DNA of 5,960 nucleotides. It comes from an uncultured Pseudomonadota bacterium. GTDB taxonomy: Bacteria; Pseudomonadota; Alphaproteobacteria; RUG11792. A model generated the notes under the pieces. It was not told where the DNA came from. It ran no database searches and saw only the letters and a list, made by a program, of their open reading frames with translations. The DNA lies in assembly GCA_902796745.1 (NCBI GenBank), contig CADBQC010000061.1:1-5960 (forward strand), read 5' to 3'. Numbering within the stretch: the first letter of the stretch is position 1; each line of letters starts with the position of its first letter. Made by a program: the position numbers and the translations under genes. This document shows, piece after piece, positions 1 to 5,894 of the stretch.

Positions 1-744
1 GTACAGAAAGTTCCTGAAACTGTTTTATCAAGATGTATGACGTTTAGATTGCATCCAGTGTCTAGTGACGCTTTAGCGGAATATTTGGTTGCCATAGCTC
101 AAAAGGAAGGCTTTACTCTTGAAAAAGATGCGGCGAATTTGATTTCTGAGGAATCAGAAGGTTCCGTGCGCGATGCCTTGTCTATTCTAGAACAGTCTTT
201 AATGATTTCAGCGGAGAGTAAAAAGATTTCCCTTGATGATGTGCTAAATATGCTCGGAGGAGCCACTTCCAACGATGTCAAAACTCTCCTGAAGCTTATT
301 CTAGACGCAAAAACCAAGGAGGCATTAGCAAAATCTGAAGAACTGTTTTCAAAAGGCACAGATCCTTATGTTTTGTTTAAAAATATGCAAAATGTGTTGT
401 ATAGAATAATAGTTGCTAAAGTAAATGGCAAAATAGCGGAATATTCACTATCAAATTTACTCTATATATGGCAAATTTTCTTAAAGCAAACGGAAAACTT
501 AAAGAATGCCAGTTTTCCGGAATACGTGCTAACTGCTGCAGTTGTTATTCTCGCTCATACTGCCTCTTTCCCTGATATAGAGAAATTGATGATAAAAGAA
601 AATCCCACAGAAACATCATCCACTTTTAGCAAGGTTGAGCAAATTCTTGGAGAAAAAATAACTCCAAAACCAGATACCTCACAGAAACTTGTTGACAACA
701 TACTCAACAAATTCCCAGGAAGCACCACGCACGAAGTGGAATAA
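1..744 (+). CDS. dnaX: DNA polymerase III subunit gamma/tau, C-terminal part (5' end outside window)
   Basis: This is the clamp-loader ATPase subunit that loads the beta sliding clamp during chromosome replication, acting in the cytoplasm. The frame is open from base 1, so the gene starts upstream; the ATG at 37 is internal and not the start. The 247 visible residues open with a VLSRC motif (residues 8-12), the conserved SRC arginine-finger motif of clamp-loader subunits, followed by the lid domain with GSVRDALS (54-61; Arg57 is the likely sensor-2 arginine). A helical collar region follows, then a short tail ending in a NILNKFPGS stretch, as in alphaproteobacterial DnaX proteins. The Walker A and B motifs and zinc-binding cysteines must lie upstream. 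No A_AAA_AAG slippery site occurs in frame here, so gamma/tau frameshifting is not supported in this part. The stop is TAA at 742-744, with a hairpin 8 bases later. Identification is from family knowledge and is strong. Confidence 0.93.
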   Translation, partial: VQKVPETVLSRCMTFRLHPVSSDALAEYLVAIAQKEGFTLEKDAANLISEESEGSVRDALSILEQSLMISAESKKISLDDVLNMLGGATSNDVKTLLKLILDAKTKEALAKSEELFSKGTDPYVLFKNMQNVLYRIIVAKVNGKIAEYSLSNLLYIWQIFLKQTENLKNASFPEYVLTAAVVILAHTASFPDIEKLMIKENPTETSSTFSKVEQILGEKITPKPDTSQKLVDNILNKFPGSTTHEVE

Positions 745-751
745 TAAAAGC

Positions 752-793
752 AACCATAACATAGCATCATTACTGAGCTACGTTATGGTTTTT
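752..793. terminator. Bidirectional hairpin terminator between convergent genes
   Basis: Bases 752-765 pair with 777-790 in a 14-position stem with one A-C mismatch (761/781) and an 11-base loop. On the plus strand the stem runs into five T residues (789-793), which suits termination of dnaX. On the minus strand it is followed by a looser T-rich stretch (complement of 741-750), which suits termination of the gene ending at 801. The position between two convergent stop codons supports a shared terminator. Confidence 0.8.
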
Positions 794-800
794 GAAAAAG

Positions 801-2261
801 TTATTTATCAATAAGCCCTTCTAGCAATTTTCGTAAGTAATCCCAGTCTTCCTGTGATGCTTGTGAAGTTTCAAAATTACATGCGAGTTGAGGCATTTGC
901 AAATTTTGACTGTTTAAATTAATTTGTAGATGCAACGTCTTTGGTTTTGATACTACTCCTAATGAATCTATAGTAAACTTTTCGTCTCTGCCATTATCCC
1001 TATGTTCACATAGCAGAGAGACCGATATCTGCTTATCATTGTGTAAAAATAAGGAGCCACTGCCTAGATGTAGGGTTTCCATATAAGGTGTGGAGTTATT
1101 GTAATTAGTTAATATCATAGAGTTCGGAATTATTTTTAAATCTGACGTGCGATAAAAGTCTAATATCTTCAGAATTAGATCACTGAATTCAGTAGCAATA
1201 TTGCTATCTTCAGATTGATGTGCACGATAGCCAATCACGATAGCTAGGTTATTGTTTGAAGAGATTGTTTCAAGATTATATCTGATATCTTGTAAATCTA
1301 TATCGAATTTCTTCTTCTGCTTCTCATAGAACGAGTCAATATTCTTCTTGTTAGGGTGATTTAATAACATACTATGTAGCATGCGCTTACTCTTTCTAAT
1401 TATCTCAATAAAGTTTTTAAATTGTTGTAGCAATTCTGAATAATTCACAGTATCATCGAATACTTTTGACATCTCGTCTTCTATATTTGTTTGATATAAC
1501 AAGTTCAATGTTTTTTTGAATAGGTCGTCTGCACTACACATTTGATCGAAATACCACGCGCACTCACTCGCGAACTGAGCATTCTTATCAGATTTATCAC
1601 GCCACGTATCATATAACTTAGCCGTAATAAATAAAGTATTAAGTTTATCACGCAAACCAATAGCATCATTATATTTGTTTATATCGTCCATAGATGTTTT
1701 TATTGCATTTTCTAAATCTGGTATAAAATTACTTAAATCATGCTTCGTATAATAATCTCTGTAACAATCTATTATATTTCCTATTACTTCATTCATTTCA
1801 CGAGCATAAGACATTGAAGCTACATCATCTGTTGTCCAAAAATGCTTATCACCATATATCTGGTTTTTTTTATAGAGCACGTAATTATACAGTATAACTG
1901 CATTCCAGTTTGCTCGAGAAAACTTCAAAGAAGCTTTTGCGTCTCCAAAAGTTATTATATCAGTCCAGCTCTTCTCTTTAAATTCCTTCTCACCTGTGAC
2001 GCAATCGCCTATCGCCTTACCAATCACCTTTACTATTGAATCATAGTAATACGGATTCTGAATCCAAGCATTCTTACCATTTGGATTAGCGCTAACAATG
2101 GCATTATTCGCCTGAATCCTCCACCATATCTGATTTAATTGATTTCTTCGCTGATAAATAGAACCGTCAGCAACGACTACATTCGAAGTTGACGCAAATA
2201 TAGCTACAGTATTAGCTAAGTATAGCCCCCCCCCCCCGAATAAACACTTTTTATTTAACAT
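801..2261 (-). CDS. Putative secreted or surface protein, phase-variable, reading frame intact (ON)
   Basis: A 486-residue protein of unrecognised family. The N-terminus (residues 1-31) resembles a Sec signal peptide: MLNKKC, then four glycines (9-12) encoded by a run of 12 G, a hydrophobic stretch, and a plausible cleavage after VVVA (31). The predicted mature part is about 455 residues, rich in Asn, Asp, Lys and Tyr, largely helical in character, with no further obvious membrane span. Residues 73-128 match the paralogue at 4759-5818 (motifs VIGKA, DCVT, ITF, ANWNAV, LYNYV), and similarity continues more weakly to about residue 200. Roughly residues 210-370 have no counterpart there. The start at 2261 is chosen because AAGGAG lies 9 bases upstream; another ATG at 2268 gives only a 5-codon frame and sits 2 bases from that site. 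It has its own putative promoter at 2316-2344 and ends at the shared hairpin. Secretion and antigenic role are inference. Confidence 0.82.
   Translation of the reverse strand: MLNKKCLFGGGGLYLANTVAIFASTSNVVVADGSIYQRRNQLNQIWWRIQANNAIVSANPNGKNAWIQNPYYYDSIVKVIGKAIGDCVTGEKEFKEKSWTDIITFGDAKASLKFSRANWNAVILYNYVLYKKNQIYGDKHFWTTDDVASMSYAREMNEVIGNIIDCYRDYYTKHDLSNFIPDLENAIKTSMDDINKYNDAIGLRDKLNTLFITAKLYDTWRDKSDKNAQFASECAWYFDQMCSADDLFKKTLNLLYQTNIEDEMSKVFDDTVNYSELLQQFKNFIEIIRKSKRMLHSMLLNHPNKKNIDSFYEKQKKKFDIDLQDIRYNLETISSNNNLAIVIGYRAHQSEDSNIATEFSDLILKILDFYRTSDLKIIPNSMILTNYNNSTPYMETLHLGSGSLFLHNDKQISVSLLCEHRDNGRDEKFTIDSLGVVSKPKTLHLQINLNSQNLQMPQLACNFETSQASQEDWDYLRKLLEGLIDK
2226..2237. repeat. Homopolymer tract of 12 C (12 G on coding strand), ON length
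   Basis: Twelve consecutive C on the plus strand read as four Gly codons (residues 9-12) in the minus-strand gene. Twelve is a multiple of three, so the frame continues into the rest of the protein. With 10 or 11 G the frame would end at TAA or TAG within five codons after the tract. Long G/C runs are classic slipped-strand mispairing sites, and one this long in an AT-rich genome is unlikely by chance. Confidence 0.92.
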
Positions 2262-2270
2262 TACTCATAA

Positions 2271-2276
2271 CTCCTT
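2271..2276 (-). promoter_or_regulatory. Ribosome binding site AAGGAG
   Basis: AAGGAG on the minus strand lies 9 bases before the ATG at 2261 and decides that start over the ATG at 2268. It abuts a run of nine T on the plus strand (2275-2283), so the leader carries a poly-A tract directly upstream of the site. Confidence 0.75.
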
Positions 2277-2315
2277 TTTTTTTAAAAATTACATACAAAA
2301 CTTACCCCTATGGAT

Positions 2316-2344
2316 AGGATAACATAGTTTTTATGAATGGGAAA
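2316..2344 (-). promoter_or_regulatory. Putative sigma-70-type promoter of the intact secreted-protein gene
   Basis: On the minus strand a -35-like TTTCCC (2344-2339) is followed by a 17-base spacer and a -10-like TATCCT (2321-2316). The boxes are weak on their own. The same arrangement, with a better -35 (TTGCAC), is conserved at 5866-5894 upstream of the paralogue, inside a block that is otherwise more conserved than its surroundings. An overlapping TATGTT (complement of 2320-2325) is an alternative -10. Confidence 0.5.
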
Positions 2345-2487
2345 ATTATTTCTCATTGTTGTTCAAGTGTACTAGATACGAGATAAAAGTTGATCTGAGA
2401 TGACTGAGGCGACTTAAGTTGAGAAAATAAATAAAACATATATTAGCTTGTTGATTTGTCCAGTCATATTTTGCACAAATGTTATTC
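2345..2487. other. AT-rich intergenic stretch with no gene seen
   Basis: Together with the flanking promoter and hairpins this fills the 348-base gap between the secreted-protein gene and potH. I see no open frame of useful length, tRNA or known riboswitch. A short palindrome ACTTAAGT lies at 2412-2419. Weak plus-strand promoter-like pairs exist (for example TTGTCC then TGTTAT with about 18 bases between, near 2457-2486). They could drive a short transcript into the hairpins at 2488-2611, but support is thin. Confidence 0.4.
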
Positions 2488-2555
2488 GCCTGTCAAGGTC
2501 AGCGCCCGAAGGTCTGTGACCGAAGGGCGCTGAGCGTAAGCGTACCTTGACAGGC
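2488..2555. repeat. GC-rich imperfect palindrome, possible structured RNA or mobile palindromic element
   Basis: Bases 2488-2499 pair perfectly with 2544-2555 (12 bp). Immediately inside, 2500-2507 pair with 2525-2532 (8 bp), then a symmetric GAA/GAA internal loop (2508-2510, 2522-2524) and a terminal GGTC/GACC stem with a TGT loop. An 11-base one-sided bulge (2533-2543) contains AGCGT twice. On the minus strand the same segment reads CCTTCGG twice, which could form UUCG tetraloops. It is clearly richer in GC than its surroundings and sits in the 3' region of potGH. It does not match the conserved SRP RNA core. Possible roles: mRNA 3' stabiliser, small RNA, or Rickettsiales-style palindromic repeat. 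Confidence 0.6.
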
Positions 2556-2557
2556 TT

Positions 2558-2611
2558 GGGGGCGCGATGTGGTAAAATAAAATCATACCACATCGCGCCC
2601 CCTAATTTTTT
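2558..2611 (+). terminator. Strong hairpin with T tract on the plus strand
   Basis: A perfect 17-bp stem (2558-2574 with 2586-2602), with five G-C pairs at its base and an 11-base A-rich loop, is followed on the plus strand by TAA and six T (2606-2611). That is a textbook intrinsic terminator pointing plus. No plus-strand gene precedes it. On the minus strand the stem begins 7 bases after the potH stop codon but lacks a following T run, so for potGH it may act as a 3' structure rather than a standard terminator. The six T overlap the complement of the potH stop region. Confidence 0.65.
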
Positions 2612-3542
2612 AAGAACGGGTGCGTTTTTGAAATATAAAAATCGGTAAAATTATGAAAAGCATCATGCCTATTGACAATGAGCAAGCCATCGTCCAATCA
2701 AGATTGGAGAAAAATTCAATCCACAAAACTCGACCAAATGTCACGGCATCAGCTCCTCCCAGTAATTCTGGTATGACAAATTCACCGATTGAAGCGGAAA
2801 AAACAAGTACAGAACCAGTAATAATCCCAGAGCTGGACAAAGGTATTGTGACTGTCCAGAAAGTTTTTGTTGGGCGACATCCGAGATCGTAAGCAACTTC
2901 TATATATGATTTATCTACTTTCTCCAGCACTGCATAGACTGGAAATATCATAAAAGGCAAATAACAAAAAATCATACCTAGGCAAACAGCATAATAAGTT
3001 CCGATAAATTGTATAGGTGCAGATATCAATCCAAGTTTCAGAAGTATTGAATTTATAGCTCCGTTTACACTTAGTAGGCTCATCCAAGAATATATCCTGA
3101 CTAAGAATGATGTCCAAAACGAAAGCGATACAAGAAGCAAAAGTACTGTTTTTAATCTGTCACTCACCCTATGAATTCCGTATGCCATAGGAAATCCAAC
3201 AAAAAAACACAAAATTGTTGTGACTATTGAAAGATATAATGAATTTGTAAATGCGCTCAGATAGTATGAATCTCTGAAGATTGATATGTAATTTTTAAAA
3301 TTTAATTTTATTTCGAGTATATGTTCTTTAGTAAAATTAAAAATTTCTGTAAAAGGGGGGATGGCAAAAATAGATTCTGAAAAACTTATCTTAAAAACAA
3401 TAAACAATGGAAACATAAAGAAAAAGATTATCCATACTGTCGGAATTATTCCCATCCAAAATTTTGAATCATGCGGTCTTGTCATTTCTATAAATTTTCT
3501 TTTCCCGCCAGTGATAATAAATGCAAGTGACTTTAGTTTCAT
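2610..3542 (-). CDS. potH: Putrescine-type ABC transporter permease, PotH-like
   Basis: An inner-membrane permease of a polyamine importer; with a second permease it forms the channel powered by the PotG ATPase. The 310 residues are close to E. coli PotH (about 317). Matching stretches recalled from PotH include FPLFIVFKIS (44-53), IPPFTE (61-66), SFWTSFLVRIYSWM (141-154), GEFVIPELLGG (253-263) and GRVLWIEFF (270-278). About six membrane segments can be seen, near 31-52, 98-120, 131-157, 181-206, 240-260 and 283-305. The EAA-type cytoplasmic loop that docks on the ATPase is at 215-240 (E215, G221, IP at 233-234). The start overlaps the potG stop by 4 bases (ATGA), implying translational coupling. 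No potI-like partner follows; the gene ends at a pair of large hairpins. The exact polyamine transported is inferred from similarity. Confidence 0.9.
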   Translation of the reverse strand: MKLKSLAFIITGGKRKFIEMTRPHDSKFWMGIIPTVWIIFFFMFPLFIVFKISFSESIFAIPPFTEIFNFTKEHILEIKLNFKNYISIFRDSYYLSAFTNSLYLSIVTTILCFFVGFPMAYGIHRVSDRLKTVLLLLVSLSFWTSFLVRIYSWMSLLSVNGAINSILLKLGLISAPIQFIGTYYAVCLGMIFCYLPFMIFPVYAVLEKVDKSYIEVAYDLGCRPTKTFWTVTIPLSSSGIITGSVLVFSASIGEFVIPELLGGADAVTFGRVLWIEFFSNLDWTMACSLSIGMMLFIILPIFIFQKRTRS

Positions 3543-4684
3543 GACGTCAATACCGAACTATTCTCAGAACGCCAGAAAAGGTATACAGTATCTTCCCACT
3601 GAAAAGTTCTATCCGCCAACCGTAACAAATTAGGCAAAGTTGCCATGACCATCTTACCAGAATCCAATTTTATGTAATAAATCGAAACATCTCCCAGATA
3701 GGCTATTTCTTGAATAACTCCCCTTGTCCAATTGTATTGGTAGTCCGGTTTTGCTAGAGAAATCATAATTTTTTCTGGTCTGATTGCTAGAGTTACGTTT
3801 GAGCCCAAGGGAAGTGCGCCTGCGTGCGTCGCTTGGCAACGGCAATCTATTTCATGCGTTTCGATCAAAACGTGATCTGCTTCCTGCTCAACAACAATTC
3901 CATCAAAGAGATTAATACTTCCAATAAATTGAGCAACATATCGTGAGTTAGGAAATTCGTATACATCGTGAGGCACACCAACTTGTCGAATTTTTCCTCC
4001 ATCCATAATAGCCATTCGTGTGGACATGGTCATAGCTTCTTCCTGATCATGTGTAACCAAAATAAATGTGATTCCAACTTTTTCTTGAATGTTTACCAAC
4101 TCAAATTGTGTTTCTTCCCTTAGCCTCTTATCCAAAGCGGTTAATGGTTCATCTAACAGTATCAATTTCGGTCTTTTTGCCAAAGTTCTCGCCAAGGCAA
4201 CTCTCTGTTTTTGCCCGCCGGAAAGCTGTTCTGGCTTGCGATCTTCATACCCGCTCAGCTGAACTAAATTCAGCATCTCCCTTACTCTTTCTGCAATGAT
4301 ATTCTTACTTTGTCGTTCTTGTTTCAAACCAAATGCAATATTTTGATAGACTGTCATATGTGGAAAAAGTGCATATGATTGAAACATCATATTTACTGGG
4401 CGCTTATAAGCTGGTAGATTCGTTATATCGACACCATCAATCAAAATTTTTCCAGAAGTTGGTTTTTCAAAGCCAGCTAGTATTCGCAAAAGTGTCGTTT
4501 TGCCACATCCAGAACTTCCCAAAAGCGAAAAAAATTCTCCTTTATAGACAGAAAAGGATATATCTTTAACCGGCGTAACATCATCATACGATTTTGTTAT
4601 TCCCTCAACTTGAATATAAGGCTCAGCATTAATATCTTGCCAAGCATCCATATTTCTCTTGATGGTTTGACTAGCCAGAGCCAT
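3539..4684 (-). CDS. potG: Putrescine-type ABC transporter ATP-binding protein, PotG-like
   Basis: The cytoplasmic ATPase that powers polyamine uptake with PotH/PotI permeases. At 381 residues it is close to E. coli PotG (about 377), and long stretches agree (for example RPVNMMFQSYALFPHMTV at 95-112). Motifs in order: Walker A GSSGCGKT (56-63), Q-loop Gln102, signature LSGGQ (154-158), Walker B LILLDEP (174-180), D-loop ALD (183-185), switch His212 in THDQEEA. A C-terminal TOBE-like regulatory domain (about 295-377) holds LAIRPEKI and YLGDVSIYYIKL. PotG fits better than PotA over the C-terminal domain. The start at 4684 leaves about 22 residues before the ABC fold, as in relatives, but its ribosome-binding site is weak; Met12 is an alternative. 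A good promoter lies at 4714-4742, and potH overlaps its stop. All key residues are present, so it should be active. Confidence 0.92.
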   Translation of the reverse strand: MALASQTIKRNMDAWQDINAEPYIQVEGITKSYDDVTPVKDISFSVYKGEFFSLLGSSGCGKTTLLRILAGFEKPTSGKILIDGVDITNLPAYKRPVNMMFQSYALFPHMTVYQNIAFGLKQERQSKNIIAERVREMLNLVQLSGYEDRKPEQLSGGQKQRVALARTLAKRPKLILLDEPLTALDKRLREETQFELVNIQEKVGITFILVTHDQEEAMTMSTRMAIMDGGKIRQVGVPHDVYEFPNSRYVAQFIGSINLFDGIVVEQEADHVLIETHEIDCRCQATHAGALPLGSNVTLAIRPEKIMISLAKPDYQYNWTRGVIQEIAYLGDVSIYYIKLDSGKMVMATLPNLLRLADRTFQWEDTVYLFWRSENSSVLTS

Positions 4685-4713
4685 TACTCATTTTACTCAA
4701 CATCCATTTCAAA

Positions 4714-4742
4714 AATATACCCTACAACGCCCCTTTGGTCAA
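4714..4742 (-). promoter_or_regulatory. Putative sigma-70 promoter of potGH
   Basis: On the minus strand TTGACC (4742-4737) and TATATT (4719-4714) are separated by exactly 17 bases, close to the consensus. Transcription would start near 4707, about 23 bases before the potG ATG. It lies in the 74-base gap after the upstream secreted-protein gene, so potGH can be expressed independently of that gene's phase state. I see no hairpin terminator in the gap, so read-through is also possible. Confidence 0.72.
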
Positions 4743-4758
4743 TTATGTCTTAGATTCA

Positions 4759-5818
4759 CTATGCTGGAGGCATTCCTTTGATATGCAGCCCTTTCAGGTA
4801 ATCTGGATTGCTGTATGCTAGAGGCATTCCTTTGATATACAGCCTTTTCAGGCAATCTGGATTGCTGTAAAATTCAATGTTAAGCCCTGTAAGTAAGTGT
4901 GAATCAAACTTGTTTATTGTTTCTAGAATATCATTCAACTCATAGTGACTGGCTCTACTAATCGTTGAAAAAACATATTGTTTGGACTGTCTAGACGGTG
5001 TCATATTGTTTGTATCTTCCACAATACCAGAAATGCAAAATTTATTGTGCTGGAATGCAAAAATTGGTACAAATCTATGCCACAAACGATCCTTAGAATC
5101 GTACCTCCCAACCTCGAATTTATTCTCATTCAATAGGTCGAATAATTTTACCTTATTGCTTCCCGTTTTGTATGCATTATAGAATTTTTGCAACTTACTT
5201 ATAGCAATCTCGCCGGTTCCAGGTACTTTGTTTTCCATGCTTAGCTCCAATTTATCTACGTACTCCAATATATCGTCCCAAGCTTTCCGCAGTCCAGATT
5301 CTACAGCAGAAATATCTTTGATTCCTAATCGTGCCTGATTGTCGTCGTAATACTTATACAGCGCACTAATGCAATCTGCTAATATCTCTTTCGTGCTGCC
5401 ACTTCTTCCTTTTATAACCATATTGACATAGTTGTAAAGCATGACTGCATTCCAGTTTGCAGGATTATAATCATTAATAATTGAGCCCTCAAATGTTATG
5501 AGCCCTTTTGCACCTTTATCCTTGAACTCATTTTTGTTAGTAACGCAGTCCGCTAGGGCTTTTCCAATTACTGTCTTTATCGATTCATCATACTTCGGGT
5601 CTATAAACCACGGTTGTTCTTTTATCGCACCAGTTGCAACTTTAAATTTTGTATTCTCTATTATCCGCAAAGCCTCAAGTCTCCAAGATATCTGTCCCAG
5701 GGTATTTATAGCCTCTTCTATCCCTTCAGCAACGACTACATTCGAAGTTGACGCAAATATAGCTAAAGTATTAGCTAAGTATAGCCCCCCCCCCGAATAA
5801 ACACCTTTTATTCAACAT
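4759..5818 (-). CDS. Putative secreted or surface protein, phase-variable, frameshifted at G tract (OFF)
   Basis: Paralogue of the gene at 801-2261. From the ATG at 5818 the codons read MLNKRCLF and then enter a run of 10 G. Ten is not a multiple of three, so translation ends at TAA (5773-5771) after 15 codons. With 9 G the frame would continue through the same signal-peptide sequence (LYLANTLAIFA...VVVA) into a protein of about 352 residues. The body is open from the tract to the TAG at 4761-4759 with no other defect, which favours a switchable gene over decay. The conserved block (VIGKA, DCVT, ITF, ANWNAV, LYNYV) falls at about residues 76-131 of the restored protein. Compared with the paralogue it lacks a middle region of roughly 150 residues and ends in two 18-residue repeats. 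No ATG lies between the tract and the conserved block; a TTG at 5670 is only a conceptual start. Family unknown. Confidence 0.8.
4760..4867 (-). repeat. Two tandem 54-bp repeats at the 3' end of the OFF gene
   Basis: Units 4760-4813 and 4814-4867 agree at 50 of 54 positions by eye. The length is a multiple of three, so each unit encodes 18 residues in frame: YSNPDCLKRLYIKGMPLA, then YSNPDYLKGLHIKGMPPA up to the stop codon. Copy-number change would lengthen or shorten the C-terminus without a frameshift. The paralogue lacks this repeat. Confidence 0.9.
5785..5794. repeat. Homopolymer tract of 10 C (10 G on coding strand), OFF length
   Basis: Ten C on the plus strand sit at the same place in the signal-peptide codons as the 12-C tract at 2226-2237. 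Ten puts the downstream frame out by one. Loss of one G or gain of two would restore the long protein. A homopolymer miscount in the assembly would give the same picture. Confidence 0.88.
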
Positions 5819-5827
5819 TACTTATTA

Positions 5828-5833
5828 TCCTTT
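5828..5833 (-). promoter_or_regulatory. Ribosome binding site AAAGGA
   Basis: AAAGGA on the minus strand lies 9 bases before the ATG at 5818, the same spacing as in the paralogue. This supports the assigned start and shows that the initiation signals of the OFF gene are intact. Confidence 0.7.
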
Positions 5834-5865
5834 CTAAAAAACTGGCACAAAGCTACCCTATAGAT

Positions 5866-5894
5866 AGGATAACATAGTTTTTATGATTGTGCAA
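5866..5894 (-). promoter_or_regulatory. Putative sigma-70-type promoter of the OFF gene
   Basis: On the minus strand TTGCAC (5894-5889), a 17-base spacer and TATCCT (5871-5866) form a plausible promoter. The arrangement is conserved with 2316-2344. Transcription would begin about 40 bases before the start codon. The gene therefore appears transcribable even though its frame is closed. Confidence 0.55.

Larger units (their letters stand above)
2167..2351 (-). repeat. Conserved 5' cassette, copy 1 (promoter, RBS, signal peptide)
   Basis: This stretch repeats, in the same orientation, at 5726-5901. Bases 2167-2225, encoding signal-peptide residues after the G tract, match 5726-5784 at 58 of 59 positions by eye. 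The promoter part (about 2308-2351) also matches closely (5858-5901). The spacer between start codon and promoter is less conserved. Beyond base 2167 the two genes diverge sharply. The pattern suggests an exchanged or selectively maintained expression cassette. Confidence 0.8.

Noticed and set aside
211..228. dnaX programmed frameshift site at an A-rich run
   Set aside because: The in-frame codons are AGT AAA AAG, which do not form the A_AAA_AAG heptamer, and no stimulatory hairpin is obvious.
37..744. A dnaX start at the ATG at 37
   Set aside because: The frame is open to base 1, and the residues before the ATG (VPETVLSRC) are conserved DnaX sequence, so the ATG is internal.
1842..2039. 65-codon plus-strand open frame
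   Set aside because: It is antisense to the conserved core of the intact secreted-protein gene and has no supporting signals.
2488..2555. SRP (4.5S) RNA or another known structured RNA
   Set aside because: The GGTC and CCGAAGG pieces are suggestive, but the conserved SRP core GGAAGGAAGCAGC is absent and the pairing differs.
2488..2611. Insertion-sequence ends or a transposon remnant
   Set aside because: The palindromes are adjacent to each other rather than flanking an interior, and there is no transposase frame or target duplication.
2653..2892. 79-codon plus-strand open frame
   Set aside because: It lies fully antisense to potH, whose reading is strongly supported by similarity to PotH.
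3355..3360. Run of six G inside potH as another slippage switch
   Set aside because: It is too short for high-rate slippage, the frame is intact, and the IPPF residues it encodes are conserved in PotH.
4759..5670. Translation of the OFF gene body from an internal start at 5670
   Set aside because: The only start there is a TTG without a clear RBS. It would remove the signal peptide, and the paralogue shows that the true N-terminus lies upstream across the G tract.
5498..5800. 100-codon plus-strand open frame
   Set aside because: It is antisense to the paralogue body and G tract, has no credible RBS, and does not resemble a protein family. The minus-strand frame is supported by homology to the intact copy.
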